From Pseudomonas sp. URMO17WK12:I2 (GTDB lineage Bacteria > Pseudomonadota > Gammaproteobacteria > Pseudomonadales > Pseudomonadaceae): 64,000 nucleotides of DNA. The notes below the pieces were generated by a model. That model worked only from the letters and a program-made list of their open reading frames with translations, was not told where the DNA came from and searched no databases. Location: positions 161,927 through 225,926 of the forward strand of contig NZ_QKYW01000008.1 of assembly GCF_003253735.1 (NCBI RefSeq), given 5' to 3'. Below, in pieces: positions 1-10,502 of the stretch. The first letter of the stretch is position 1; the number at the start of each line of letters is the position of its first letter. A program made the position numbers and the translations under genes.

Positions 1-1461
1 GCGCAGGTAGCGCATCAACTCGGTTTCCGAGTGGTAGCGGTTGAATACCGGGTGCTCGAGAATCGCCGACTGGCGCAGCTGTGCGGCAGGCAGGCTGTTG
101 TCTGCCCCGGCGGCCAGTGCGGTGAAGTCCGGCGCGGGCTTGCCATCAGCGAACAGCGACCAGAGTTGTTCGATATCCGCCTGGGTGGTGGTTTCATCGA
201 ACGACAGGCCGAGGCGCTCGGCATCCACTTCACGCAGGTTGATGCAGGCGGCGCGGGCTTTCTCGTGCAGGGCGGCGGTCTGCGCACCGGTGCGCAGGGT
301 GACGGTATCGAAGAACGCCTGCTGCTCGACCGCAAGGCCGAGGCTCTGCACGCCGCGAGCAAAGATCAGGGTCAATTGGTGGACGCGCTGGGCGATCCGC
401 GTCAGCCCCTGCGGGCCGTGGTAGACGGCGTACATGGCGGCGATGTTGGCCAACAGCACCTGGGCGGTACAGATGTTGCTGGTGGCCTTCTCGCGGCGGA
501 TGTGCTGTTCGCGGGTCTGCATGGCCAGGCGCAGGGCCGGGTTACCGAAGCGGTCTACCGACAGGCCGACCAAGCGGCCCGGCATGTCGCGCTTGAAGGC
601 GTCACGGGTGGCGAAGTAGGCAGCGTGGGGGCCACCGAAACCCAGGGGCACGCCAAAGCGCTGGGCGCTGCCCAGGGCCACGTCGGCACCGAATTCGCCC
701 GGCGCCTGCAGCAGCGTCAGGGCCAGCAGGTCGGCGGCGACGGCGACCAGGGCGTTGGCGGCATGGAAACGCTCGACCACTTCGCGGTAGTCGAAGATGT
801 CACCGTTGCTCGCCGGGTATTGCAGCAGGGCACCAAAGAAGGTGCTGGCATCGTCGATGGCGGTTTCGTCACCCACCACCACTTCGATGCCCAGGGGCTC
901 GGCGCGGGTGCGCAACACGTCGAGGGTTTGCGGGTGGCAGTGCCGGGAGGCGAAGAAGGCATTGGCGGCTTTGTTCTTCGACAGGCGTTTGCAGAAGGTC
1001 ATGGCTTCGGCGGCAGCGGTGCCTTCATCGAGCAGCGAGGCGTTGGCGATTGGCAGGCCGGTCAGGTCGCTGATCAGGGTCTGGAAGTTGAGCAGCGACT
1101 CCAGGCGACCCTGGGAAATCTCCGGCTGGTAGGGCGTATAGGCGGTGTACCAGGCCGGGTTTTCCAGCAGGTTGCGCAGGATCGGCGACGGCGTGTGAGT
1201 GCCGTAGTACCCCTGGCCGATGTAGTTGCGAAACAGTTTGTTCTTGCCAGCGATGGCCTTGATGGCAGCCAGGGCCTCGGCTTCGCTCTGGCCGTCGCCG
1301 GCCGGCAGCACGCTGGAGCCCTTGATGCTGCCTGGAATCACGCTGGCGGTCAGCGCGTCGAGGTCGCTGAAACCGAGGGTTTCCAGCATGGTGGCGGTAT
1401 CTTGTGCGCGCGGGCCGATATGCCGGGCGATGAATTCGTTGCGGGTGGTCAAGTCAGTCAT
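1..1461 (-). CDS. gcvP: glycine dehydrogenase (decarboxylating), P-protein, N-terminal half (partial)
   Basis: The reading frame begins at 1461 (protein start MTDLTTRNEFIARHIGPR) and runs off the left edge, so about the first 487 of the usual ~955 residues are present. P-protein is the PLP enzyme of the glycine cleavage system: it decarboxylates glycine and passes the aminomethyl group to the lipoyl arm of H-protein. The visible part matches the family through the IGPR..M motif near the start, the IGQGYYGT stretch and the NASLLDEGTAAAEAM segment. The PLP-binding lysine lies in the C-terminal half, outside the window. It starts 9 bp after the gcvH stop, so the two are co-transcribed. This copy probably belongs to the sigma54-controlled glycine-catabolic operon of pseudomonads, whose remaining genes would lie further left. 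Confidence 0.96.
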   Translation of the reverse strand, partial: MTDLTTRNEFIARHIGPRAQDTATMLETLGFSDLDALTASVIPGSIKGSSVLPAGDGQSEAEALAAIKAIAGKNKLFRNYIGQGYYGTHTPSPILRNLLENPAWYTAYTPYQPEISQGRLESLLNFQTLISDLTGLPIANASLLDEGTAAAEAMTFCKRLSKNKAANAFFASRHCHPQTLDVLRTRAEPLGIEVVVGDETAIDDASTFFGALLQYPASNGDIFDYREVVERFHAANALVAVAADLLALTLLQAPGEFGADVALGSAQRFGVPLGFGGPHAAYFATRDAFKRDMPGRLVGLSVDRFGNPALRLAMQTREQHIRREKATSNICTAQVLLANIAAMYAVYHGPQGLTRIAQRVHQLTLIFARGVQSLGLAVEQQAFFDTVTLRTGAQTAALHEKARAACINLREVDAERLGLSFDETTTQADIEQLWSLFADGKPAPDFTALAAGADNSLPAAQLRQSAILEHPVFNRYHSETELMRYLR

Positions 1462-1470
1462 GGGGTTCTC

Positions 1471-1854
1471 TCACGCGTCGGCTTTGGCGTTGAGCAGGCG
1501 CTCGTAGGCGTCCTGATCGAGCAGGCCGGCCACGGCATTGGCGTCGGCTGGGCGGAAGCGGAAGAACCAGCCCTGGCCAAGCGGTTCGGCATTGACCAGC
1601 TCGGGGCTGGCTTCGAGCTCCGGGTTGACTTCGACCACTTCACCGTCGAGCGGCATGCCGATATTGCTGGCGGCTTTCACGGATTCCAGCACCGCCACTT
1701 CGTCGCCAGCGGCATAGGCCTGCAGGTCAGGCAACTGCACGAATACCACGTCACCCAGTGCGTCTTGAGCGTAGGCGGTGATCCCTACAGTGACCAGGCC
1801 ATTGGCTTCCTGACGCAGCCATTCGTGTTCGGTGGTGAAACGCAATTCGCTCAT
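1471..1854 (-). CDS. gcvH: glycine cleavage system H protein
   Basis: A 127-residue protein of the normal family length. It carries the lipoyl-attachment segment AVLESVKAASNI, with the acceptor lysine near residue 64, inside the single hybrid/lipoyl domain. H-protein is the mobile carrier that shuttles the aminomethyl intermediate between P-, T- and L-proteins in the cytoplasm. It is the first gene of the visible operon: a sigma54-type promoter lies about 60 bp upstream and gcvP follows after 9 bp. The start MSELRFTTEHEWL is the family-typical N terminus. No glycine-riboswitch-like architecture was recognised in its leader. Confidence 0.97.
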   Translation of the reverse strand: MSELRFTTEHEWLRQEANGLVTVGITAYAQDALGDVVFVQLPDLQAYAAGDEVAVLESVKAASNIGMPLDGEVVEVNPELEASPELVNAEPLGQGWFFRFRPADANAVAGLLDQDAYERLLNAKADA

Positions 1855-1914
1855 GGGGGCTCCCTTGTTGGTCTATGTGCCCATCTGTGTAGGCGTGTTT
1901 AGTGGAAGCTATTT

Positions 1915-1930
1915 AGCAAAGTCGGTGCCA
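1915..1930 (-). promoter_or_regulatory. sigma54 (RpoN) promoter of gcvHP
   Basis: Read on the minus strand the sequence is TGGCACC-GACT-TTGCT. This matches the -24/-12 consensus TGGCACG-N4-TTGCW at all but one position, and the GG-to-GC spacing is exact. Transcription would begin about 12 bp downstream, leaving a leader of roughly 50 nt before the gcvH start at 1854. Palindromic sites further upstream fit the binding sites of an enhancer-binding protein. GcsR, a TyrR-like activator of glycine catabolism in Pseudomonas, is the natural candidate (inference). Confidence 0.82.
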
Positions 1931-1991
1931 TTAAATTTTTTGCTTTAAAAACAATGGCTTATATTTAATTATGGTATCTGGTCAGGCTCTA

Positions 1992-2009
1992 TGTATTGAT
2001 TTCGATACA
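1992..2009. promoter_or_regulatory. 18-bp palindrome, putative enhancer-binding-protein site 1 (gcvHP)
   Basis: TGTATTGATTTCGATACA is an imperfect 18-bp inverted repeat with the layout TGTATT-N6-GATACA. This is the same geometry as TyrR/PhhR-type boxes (TGT...N6...ACA). It lies about 75 bp upstream of the sigma54 promoter, the usual distance for bacterial enhancers. Confidence 0.6.
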
Positions 2010-2071
2010 GGCGTGTCGGCAAACTAAGCCCAGCCCCTGTCGGCCAGGGGGATGTCGTCAGGCGCTATGTG

Positions 2072-2108
2072 TGTGTCGTATTGAGTACGGTGTATTAAAA
2101 TCAATACA
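2072..2108. promoter_or_regulatory. tandem 18-bp palindromes, putative enhancer-binding-protein sites 2 and 3 (gcvHP)
   Basis: The strong site TGTATTAAAATCAATACA (2091-2108) has the same TGTATT-N6-AATACA layout as the site at 1992. A weaker match, TGTGTC-N6-AGTACG (2072-2089), lies one 19-bp step away. Together with 1992-2009 this makes three sites upstream of the sigma54 promoter. The strong site is 160-180 bp from the promoter, so DNA looping would be needed. Confidence 0.5.
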
Positions 2109-2146
2109 TTGAGCCTGCATGCTGAGTGTTGCTCGCGGCTGGGGCC

Positions 2147-2950
2147 TCAATGCAGCGCGGGTTGCGCGCTCGATTGGCGCAGGCGATCGCCCAGTTTCAG
2201 GCGCAGGGCAGGGTCTTCGCACAACAGCAGAGCACGCTGCACATCGAAGCGCTCCGCATGGGAGCAATCCAGGTGCCGGTAAAGGTCAGCCCTGGCCAGG
2301 TGATCGTTGAGGTTGGGCGGCGCCAGTTGCAGTACCCGTTCCGCGTCCTTCAGGGCGCTAAGGTAATCTTCGGCCTGGGCGTGCAGATGGCGCAGGTTGC
2401 GCGACAGGCGCACGATCATGCTGCGAGCATCGCACCCCAGCATGTGCTCGGCGCTCAGCTGGGCATGGGGGCCGAGATAGCGCAGCAGTAACTCCCGGCA
2501 ATCTCGAGTGTACAGCCGGCGGCCGCCACAGGGGTCGAGCAGGTGATCGGCGCCAGGCACGCGCAGCAGGAAATAGCCGGGAAAGCTGACGCCCTGCAGC
2601 GGGATCTCGAGGCGGCGCGCCAGCTCCAGGGCGATCAGCGCAATGCTCAGCGGCTGGCCGCGCCGCCGTTGCAGCACCTTGTGCAGCAGCGCGGCCTGCG
2701 GCTGTACCGGGCTGTCGTCATCGTCATGGAAATGCAGGTCGCTGAGGCGACGCAACAAGGGTTGTGCCAGTTCCTGAGGCGCAAAGCTGGGCAGGCTGGC
2801 ATCGACCTGCTGCTTGAGATTCTCCAGTTCGCCCATTAGCCGTTGGGGCTGCACCGTCGGGTCGTGCTCGGCAGCGACCCAGAGGGCGGCTTCGAAAAGC
2901 GCCGGCTGTTCGGCATTCAGACAGGCAAGACAGTGATCGCGCGCGCTCAT
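2147..2950 (-). CDS. SirB1-family transglutaminase-like/TPR protein
   Basis: A 267-residue cytoplasmic protein. Residues ~30-160 resemble the transglutaminase-like SirB1 domain, including the segment RRRGQPLSIALIALELARRL and a PGYFLLR...LLDPCGG stretch. The C terminus (~180-265) is helical and TPR-like, with the phrase AEDYLSALKDAERVLQLAPP typical of such repeats. The catalytic triad expected of active transglutaminases is not clear, so biochemical activity is uncertain. The start at 2950 is preferred over an upstream GTG at 2956 because GGGAGG lies 5 bp before it. The gene follows yebG by ~95 bp on the same strand and could share its transcript. The function of this family is poorly known. 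Confidence 0.82.
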   Translation of the reverse strand: MSARDHCLACLNAEQPALFEAALWVAAEHDPTVQPQRLMGELENLKQQVDASLPSFAPQELAQPLLRRLSDLHFHDDDDSPVQPQAALLHKVLQRRRGQPLSIALIALELARRLEIPLQGVSFPGYFLLRVPGADHLLDPCGGRRLYTRDCRELLLRYLGPHAQLSAEHMLGCDARSMIVRLSRNLRHLHAQAEDYLSALKDAERVLQLAPPNLNDHLARADLYRHLDCSHAERFDVQRALLLCEDPALRLKLGDRLRQSSAQPALH

Positions 2951-3044
2951 GGTCACCTCCCGGGGGATGAGCCTGTTTTAGCTGCGCGCGCGCCGCACGT
3001 CCAGTGCGCAAAAGCGAGGAGATGTTAATTACAGTACCGGGCAG

Positions 3045-3308
3045 TCACTGCGCTTCCGGTTGGCTGCCCAGTTCGCCGAGGGCGTCGGGCTGGTTCTTGA
3101 AGGCCTTGGCGAACACATCGCGATTCCTGGCCATGTAGATGCCCAGCTCCTCGCCCTGATCATCGCTGAGCGACGGTACGGCCTTCTGCAGCACCTCGCT
3201 GAGCAGCTCGGCAAGCTCCAGCATCTTGTCATGACGATCTGCTTCGGCCTTATCCATAAACAAACGCTCCGGATCGCGACTGCTGCGGTACACCACTTCG
3301 ACGGCCAT
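3045..3308 (-). CDS. yebG: YebG-family SOS-regulated protein
   Basis: An 87-residue protein starting MAVEVVYRSSRD. It matches the small DNA-damage-inducible YebG family in length and in the conserved MAVEV start and DKAEADRHDKMLELA segment. YebG is a LexA-regulated protein without a firmly assigned biochemical role. The assignment is strongly supported by a perfect 16-bp LexA box immediately upstream (3345-3360). The C terminus is slightly shorter than that of enteric homologues. Confidence 0.9.
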   Translation of the reverse strand: MAVEVVYRSSRDPERLFMDKAEADRHDKMLELAELLSEVLQKAVPSLSDDQGEELGIYMARNRDVFAKAFKNQPDALGELGSQPEAQ

Positions 3309-3344
3309 TCATCACCTCTACGCCTTCGCTGATAATTAAGAATA

Positions 3345-3360
3345 CTGTTCATTCATACAG
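3345..3360. promoter_or_regulatory. LexA box upstream of yebG
   Basis: CTGTTCATTCATACAG matches the gammaproteobacterial SOS-box consensus CTGT-N8-ACAG exactly. It lies 36 bp upstream of the yebG start in an AT-rich promoter-like stretch, positioned to block initiation. It predicts induction of yebG, and possibly of the SirB1-like gene behind it, after DNA damage. Confidence 0.9.
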
Positions 3361-3421
3361 TTGTGGCAAGCATAATCAACTGGCCTGCTTTTGAACAGCG
3401 TAAACCTGTGCTGGCGAGGGT

Positions 3422-3440
3422 GCGCGACATCCTGTCGCGC
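3422..3440. repeat. small perfect hairpin in the yebG-psiE intergenic region
   Basis: GCGCGACA-TCC-TGTCGCGC is a perfect 8-bp stem with a 3-nt loop between the divergent genes yebG and psiE. There is no U-run, so it is not a classical terminator. It may be a fragment of a REP-type repeat. Confidence 0.4.
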
Positions 3441-3591
3441 GCTTGCGAGTTGATTGCATGTGTCTTTGGCGCGCCGGTGCGCATCTGTGTGCCATCGCAG
3501 CCGGTTCGCTGGTCTTGTTCCTGCATGGGAATGTCATGCGCGCGCGTCATGATCACGGCGCCAGGCTGCATCAATTGGAAAGGGGAATACC

Positions 3592-4065
3592 ATGAAGTGG
3601 GTGGACGACAGCCGCAAGCGGATGCACAAGGGTGCGAACTCGATCGGTAATCTGTTCGTCGAAGGCTTTCATTACATGGGCCTGTTCGCCATCGGGGCGG
3701 CGACCGCCTGGGCATCGATCGCCGCGTTCCTGGGCATGGTGGACAAGGGCACTGCCAGCGTGGACGACATTCTGCTGCTGTTCATCTACCTGGAGCTGGG
3801 GGCGATGGTCGGCATCTATTTCAAGACCAACCATCTGCCGATCCGCTTCTTGCTGTACATCGCCATCACGGCGCTGACCCGCTACCTGATTGGCGACGTG
3901 TCCCATCACAAGGCGCCGGATATCGGCCTGCTGTATCTGTGCGGCGGGATCTTCTTTCTGGCGCTGTCGGTGCTGGCGGTGCGCTTCGCGTCGTACAAGT
4001 TCCCGTCCAGCAAGGCCATCGACTCCACCGGAGAAGTGGTCGGCGACAATTACAGCGAGCGCTGA
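3592..4065 (+). CDS. psiE: PsiE-family inner-membrane protein
   Basis: A 157-residue protein with four predicted membrane segments at about residues 25-48, 55-78, 85-103 and 108-130. The features LELGAMVGIYFKTNHLPIRFLLYIAITALTR (split over the second and third helices) and the conserved DVSHHKA loop match the phosphate-starvation-inducible PsiE family. The exact role of PsiE is unknown; in enterics it is induced on phosphate limitation. A purine-rich AAAGGGGAA sequence precedes the ATG. I did not find a convincing Pho box upstream. It converges with the helicase gene, and the stops are 6 bp apart. Confidence 0.9.
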   Translation: MKWVDDSRKRMHKGANSIGNLFVEGFHYMGLFAIGAATAWASIAAFLGMVDKGTASVDDILLLFIYLELGAMVGIYFKTNHLPIRFLLYIAITALTRYLIGDVSHHKAPDIGLLYLCGGIFFLALSVLAVRFASYKFPSSKAIDSTGEVVGDNYSER

Positions 4066-4071
4066 CGGGGG

Positions 4072-6705
<2,634 letters not shown>

Positions 6706-6812
6706 CGGGCGGGCTCTGTGGGGACGGGGCGAGGTTCGGCATGGCACTGTGGAAACGATGGCAAGCCGCCGATGGTCTCACAGCTGGCCGGGCAATGGCA
6801 GCACCTGGCGGC

Positions 6813-7058
6813 TCAGGTGCGTTCGGCGGGCGCTTCGGTCTTGATGGCGCCACGAATGTTCATCGCGCCCAGGCACAGTTGCAGCACGATCAATGCGTAG
6901 GCGTGGCTGTAAAGCCCCCAGGCGATCCACAGCAGGTTGCTGGCCATGAACACCCAGAAGCCCAGGTTGCGGCGGCGACGCTGCTTGGAGGCGACCAGCC
7001 AGGCGGCGATGACGGTGATCAGCATGGCTGGCCATTGCAGCCAGTCGAGGTATTCCAT
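6813..7058 (-). CDS. small conserved membrane protein
   Basis: An 81-residue protein with three hydrophobic segments (~9-24, 33-49 and 53-68) and a basic loop SKQRRRR between the first two, giving a likely inner-membrane topology. The arrangement, with WVFMASNLLWIAWGL in the middle helix, is reminiscent of small PnuC/SemiSWEET-like half-transporters, but this is only a resemblance. It lies 63 bp downstream of the diguanylate cyclase on the same strand. I do not recognise a named family. Confidence 0.7.
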   Translation of the reverse strand: MEYLDWLQWPAMLITVIAAWLVASKQRRRRNLGFWVFMASNLLWIAWGLYSHAYALIVLQLCLGAMNIRGAIKTEAPAERT

Positions 7059-7121
7059 AAGGCATCCACAAACTGAGGGTACTCTGTAGCGACCGGTAGC
7101 CTGGCGCGGACGTTCGACCTT

Positions 7122-8534
7122 TCAGACCGAGTTGCTCTCGCGTTGCGCCTTCTCGGCGTACATCTCGGCGGTAGCCATGCGCAGCAGCTCGCTGGCGGCG
7201 ATGCCGTCCTGCGGCGCGATGGCGATACCGACGCTGATGCCCACCTGCAAGACCTGCCCGTTGCAGACGATGGGCTCGCCCAGCTCGTCCTCGATACGTT
7301 GCCCGAGGCGAATGGCTGCGGCCCTGTCCAGGCCCGGCAGCAGGGCGGCAAACTCGTCGCCGCCCAGGCGCGCCGGCATGTCGATGCTGCGCAGCAGGCC
7401 ATGTAGTCGGCGGGCACTGACCCTGAGTATCTCGTCGCCTGCGGCGTGGCCGAAGCGGTCGTTGATCTGCTTGAAATGATCCAGGTCGATCATCATCAGC
7501 GCGAAGCAGGCCGAACGGTCCTTGGCAAGAGCATCGGTGACGCTCTGCTCGAACACCCGGCGGTTCGGCAGTTCGGTCAACGGGTCCTGGCCGGCCAGGG
7601 TGTTGCGCCCTAGCAGCAGGTGTCGGCCGATCAGCACCGCCACCAGTGCCGCCAACACAAGGCTGGCCAGCAGCAGGTAACGCTGCAGGCGCGCGATGCT
7701 CTGGTAGGCTGCCATGTTGCTGCTAAGCGACTTGCCGATTATCAGCAGTACTTCGCTGGCTTGTTGAACATTGACGTTGCTCAGCGCCACCGAGCGCATC
7801 AGGTACTCGTCATGCTCGTCCTCGAGCGTCCATTGGGCACCATCGACCAGCGCCGCCGGGTTGCTCAGCAAGCGCTCGAAGCTTAGCTGCAGTGTACTGC
7901 CGTGTAACTGCCAGGCGCCGTTCTGCCCGCGGGACAGGAATACGAAGTCGGTATCGGTGACCTGCTTGAGCGCTTCGGCCAGCTCGTCGTCGATGGCGAA
8001 GCCCAGGGTCAGTTCGGCCTGGGGCGTGGGCATGTTCACCACGCCGTGGACGAGCTGGTAGAGCACGCCGCTCTGGCTGCGTAGCAGGCTGACCGGCTGG
8101 GCGCCGGGGTTGGTGGACTGGGCGGCAGCCTTGAGCAGTGGGGCGATATCGGCCTGCTGCAGTTCTTTTGGCATGCTGGCGATCAACTGGCGGTCGAGGG
8201 TATTGAACAGTGCGATATCAGCGTTCAGACGCTTGCCATGGTCGGCCAGCATGGACTCGATGGTCGAGCGCTCGCCCGTGGCGATGGCTTCCTTGAGACC
8301 GTAGTCGGCAGCCAGTACAGCGGCGCCCTGGGTCAGTTGCCGCTGGCGCAGCTCGAGCAGCTCGTCGACCACCCGGGAAGTAGTCTGCAGGCCGTTGCTG
8401 ATGGTTTCCTCGACGAAGCTGCGGTTGCTACGGGTGCTGACCAGGTAGGTGATCACCTGAACGGTCAGCAATGCCACGAGCAACAACAGGATGAGGCCTC
8501 GCTCCTGGGTCTTGATGTGCCGGCTGCTTGTCAT
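7122..8534 (-). CDS. membrane diguanylate cyclase with periplasmic sensor domain
   Basis: About 470 residues. An N-terminal transmembrane helix (~12-32) is followed by a ~250-residue periplasmic region resembling a double-CACHE sensor, a second membrane helix (~287-307) and a C-terminal GGDEF domain with an intact LGGDEFA active-site loop. It should convert two GTP to cyclic di-GMP in response to an extracytoplasmic signal. No RxxD inhibitory site is obvious just before the GGDEF loop (IDMPARLGGDEF). No EAL or HD-GYP domain is present. The start is ambiguous: ATGs at 8534 and 8540 are both plausible, and 8534 has GGA 6 bp upstream. Confidence 0.88.
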   Translation of the reverse strand: MTSSRHIKTQERGLILLLLVALLTVQVITYLVSTRSNRSFVEETISNGLQTTSRVVDELLELRQRQLTQGAAVLAADYGLKEAIATGERSTIESMLADHGKRLNADIALFNTLDRQLIASMPKELQQADIAPLLKAAAQSTNPGAQPVSLLRSQSGVLYQLVHGVVNMPTPQAELTLGFAIDDELAEALKQVTDTDFVFLSRGQNGAWQLHGSTLQLSFERLLSNPAALVDGAQWTLEDEHDEYLMRSVALSNVNVQQASEVLLIIGKSLSSNMAAYQSIARLQRYLLLASLVLAALVAVLIGRHLLLGRNTLAGQDPLTELPNRRVFEQSVTDALAKDRSACFALMMIDLDHFKQINDRFGHAAGDEILRVSARRLHGLLRSIDMPARLGGDEFAALLPGLDRAAAIRLGQRIEDELGEPIVCNGQVLQVGISVGIAIAPQDGIAASELLRMATAEMYAEKAQRESNSV

Positions 8535-8599
8535 CGACATTCCAAACGGTTCGCTGTTATCGAGTGTAGAGCAGCGTTTTGTCGGCAAGTGCCAGCTGA

Positions 8600-8986
8600 T
8601 CAGGGCGTGCGCTTGAAGATGCGCTCCGAGAACAGCATCTGCGCCAGCAACGGATAGCTCAGGTAATGCAGGATGAAGATCAGCACCCCCATGGGGCTGG
8701 GCTCGTCCTGCAGGGTCATCATGGTCAGCAGCCCCGCATACAGCAGTGCGAGCATGCCGGCATACAGCCCCACCAGGCGACGACGTTCGCCGCGGGTGGG
8801 CGGGCGGCGCTGTTGCCAGGCGAACAGCAGGGCCATCAGGGCCGCGATGCTGGCGGCGATCACCAGGGTGGCCAGCACGCCGCCGAGTTTGACGAAACTG
8901 CGCAGCAGCACATTGAGTACCACGGCCGCCACCACGCCGACGAGGGCGTAGCGCAGCATGGCGACGGGCTGATGGGAGGGCGGCAT
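8600..8986 (-). CDS. conserved membrane protein of unknown function
   Basis: A 128-residue protein with four hydrophobic segments (~12-30, 36-55, 74-92 and 100-120). A cytoplasmic basic loop (QQRRPPTRGERRRLVGLY) separates the second and third. The length and four-helix layout are typical of small uncharacterised inner-membrane proteins. No catalytic or ligand motifs are visible. It lies just upstream of the diguanylate cyclase on the same strand (gap ~65 bp). An internal ATG at 8959 is an alternative start, because neither site has a strong Shine-Dalgarno. Confidence 0.65.
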   Translation of the reverse strand: MPPSHQPVAMLRYALVGVVAAVVLNVLLRSFVKLGGVLATLVIAASIAALMALLFAWQQRRPPTRGERRRLVGLYAGMLALLYAGLLTMMTLQDEPSPMGVLIFILHYLSYPLLAQMLFSERIFKRTP

Positions 8987-9043
8987 GGCGACAGGGCTCG
9001 GCGATGGCGATGAAGCTTGGAGTCTCGCCCGTGGCGCCAGGTT

Positions 9044-9874
9044 CTACAAACGTCGATCCAGGCCGAAGCGGCGGCTCAGCACGCGGTCGAGCAGGGCGCC
9101 GGGCAACAGCGCCGAGAGCAGCGGCAGGGCGCGGCTGCCGTTGCCCAGGCGCAGCACCCGCGGGCGCTTGGCACTGGCCACGGCGGCGTACACGTTGCGC
9201 GCGACGTGGCTGGCGGGTGTCGGGTTGTCCTGGGAGGCGATGGCGCGGGCGCGGATGCCATCACGCATTGGCCACCAGGGCGAGTGCTCGCCGATCAACT
9301 GCTCGGCCTGGCGGCTGGCGTGGGTGCCGAAGCTGGATTCGATGGCTCCCGGCTGCACCTCCATCACCCCCACTCCGAAGGGTGCGAGCTCCAGCCGCAG
9401 GGCATCGCTCAAGGCGTGCACCGCGGCCTTGGAGGCGCAGTAGGCACCAGCGAACGGGGTGACCAGTACGGCGGAAACACTGCCGATATTGATCACCAGG
9501 CCCTTGTTCTGGCGCAGTAGCGGGAACAGCGCGCGGGTCACGTCAACCAGGGCGAACACATTGGTCTCGAACTGCTTGCGCAGCGCCGTCGCGCCGCCAT
9601 CGAGCAGCGGGCCCATGGCGCCGTAGCCGGCATTGTTGATCAGCACGTCGAGCCCGCCGATGCGTGCCTGGAGCGTGATGGCCAGCTGTTCGACCGCGGC
9701 GGCATCGTTCACGTCCAGCTGCACGGCATTGAACCCGGCTTCGCTCAGGCGCGCCACGTCTTCGCTCTTGCGGGCGCTCGCCCAGACCTCATAACCCTGC
9801 TGGGCGAAGGTGTCGGCCAGTGCCCGGCCAATGCCACTGGAGCAGCCGGTGATCAGAACCCTTGGATGGCTCAT
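9044..9874 (-). CDS. short-chain dehydrogenase/reductase (SDR)
   Basis: A 276-residue classical SDR. It has the nucleotide-binding TGCSSGIG motif at 9-16, NNAG at ~80-83, and the catalytic Ser132, Tyr145 and Lys149 in the YCASK context. It should be an NAD(P)H-dependent oxidoreductase. Acidic or basic selectivity after the second strand is not clear (WASARKS suggests NADP). The C-terminal part is extended and hydrophobic. A good AAGGATTA ribosome site precedes the ATG. The substrate cannot be inferred from neighbours. Confidence 0.9.
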   Translation of the reverse strand: MSHPRVLITGCSSGIGRALADTFAQQGYEVWASARKSEDVARLSEAGFNAVQLDVNDAAAVEQLAITLQARIGGLDVLINNAGYGAMGPLLDGGATALRKQFETNVFALVDVTRALFPLLRQNKGLVINIGSVSAVLVTPFAGAYCASKAAVHALSDALRLELAPFGVGVMEVQPGAIESSFGTHASRQAEQLIGEHSPWWPMRDGIRARAIASQDNPTPASHVARNVYAAVASAKRPRVLRLGNGSRALPLLSALLPGALLDRVLSRRFGLDRRL

Positions 9875-9907
9875 GGGTAATCCTTGTGATTGTTGTTGTA
9901 TGGATCT

Positions 9908-10372
9908 CTAGCGACTGAAGGTGCCTTGCAGTTGCTCGGCACGAAATTCCAGGGTGCTGGCGCGGTAACCGCTACGCAGGGTAGGCAGCGGCAGGCAGGC
10001 TTGCCAGTCGGCGCCGGGCAGCAGCTCACCGGGGCCGCTGTAGCGCGGCGCCTCGAACAGCCGTTGCGCCAGGTTGACGCTGTCGCCCGGGCGGTAGGCG
10101 CTGATCTGCCAGCGCAGCTCCTGCAGGGCCGCCTCGCTGCCGTTGTGCAGGTGCAGTTCCAGCGGGCGATCGGCGGGGCAGCGTTCGGGGGCGTAACTCA
10201 GGCGCAGCTCGAGGTGAGCCAGGTTGCGGTTCTCGCGGCTTTCCTGCCACAGCACCCAGCTCGCCACCAGTCCCAGCCCGGCCAGCGCTGCCAGGGAAAT
10301 GGGCAGCGCCTTGGCCGGGTAGCGGATCAGCAGGATGAACCAGCTGAGTACCAGAATCGCGCCGAAAATCAT
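9908..10372 (-). CDS. membrane-anchored conserved protein
   Basis: A 154-residue protein with two N-terminal membrane helices (~2-17 and 22-43), followed by an ~110-residue soluble, beta-rich domain (LELRLSYAPERCPADRPLELHLHN...). This domain looks immunoglobulin- or DUF3426-like in pattern and is probably periplasmic. Homologues in pseudomonads are often labelled 'multidrug transporter' without support, and nothing here looks like a transporter. It lies 33 bp beyond the SDR start on the same strand. Confidence 0.65.
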   Translation of the reverse strand: MIFGAILVLSWFILLIRYPAKALPISLAALAGLGLVASWVLWQESRENRNLAHLELRLSYAPERCPADRPLELHLHNGSEAALQELRWQISAYRPGDSVNLAQRLFEAPRYSGPGELLPGADWQACLPLPTLRSGYRASTLEFRAEQLQGTFSR

Positions 10373-10502
10373 GGCAGGCCCTTGAACGTCGAGTGTCCGC
10401 CAATCCTACACAAGGCCGATGGTCTCGGCACGCGCCCAGGGGTTGACGGATGTTTCCACCAGGGGCTGTTCCGCTTCAGCAGGGGGAGCAGACCCTGGGC
10501 CG

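Noticed and set aside
31..1902. 623-codon open frame on the plus strand over gcvPH
   Set aside because: It is antisense to clearly recognisable gcvP and gcvH. Its translation is low in recognisable motifs and typical of GC-rich shadow frames.
1855..2146. glycine riboswitch upstream of gcvH
   Set aside because: No tandem aptamer-like conserved core was recognisable, and the sigma54 promoter would leave a leader of only ~50 nt, too short for one.
3532..3550. TGTCAT/CGTCAT repeat upstream of psiE as a Pho box
   Set aside because: The repeats are 13 bp apart, not the 11 bp of a PhoB box, and only the half-sites match.
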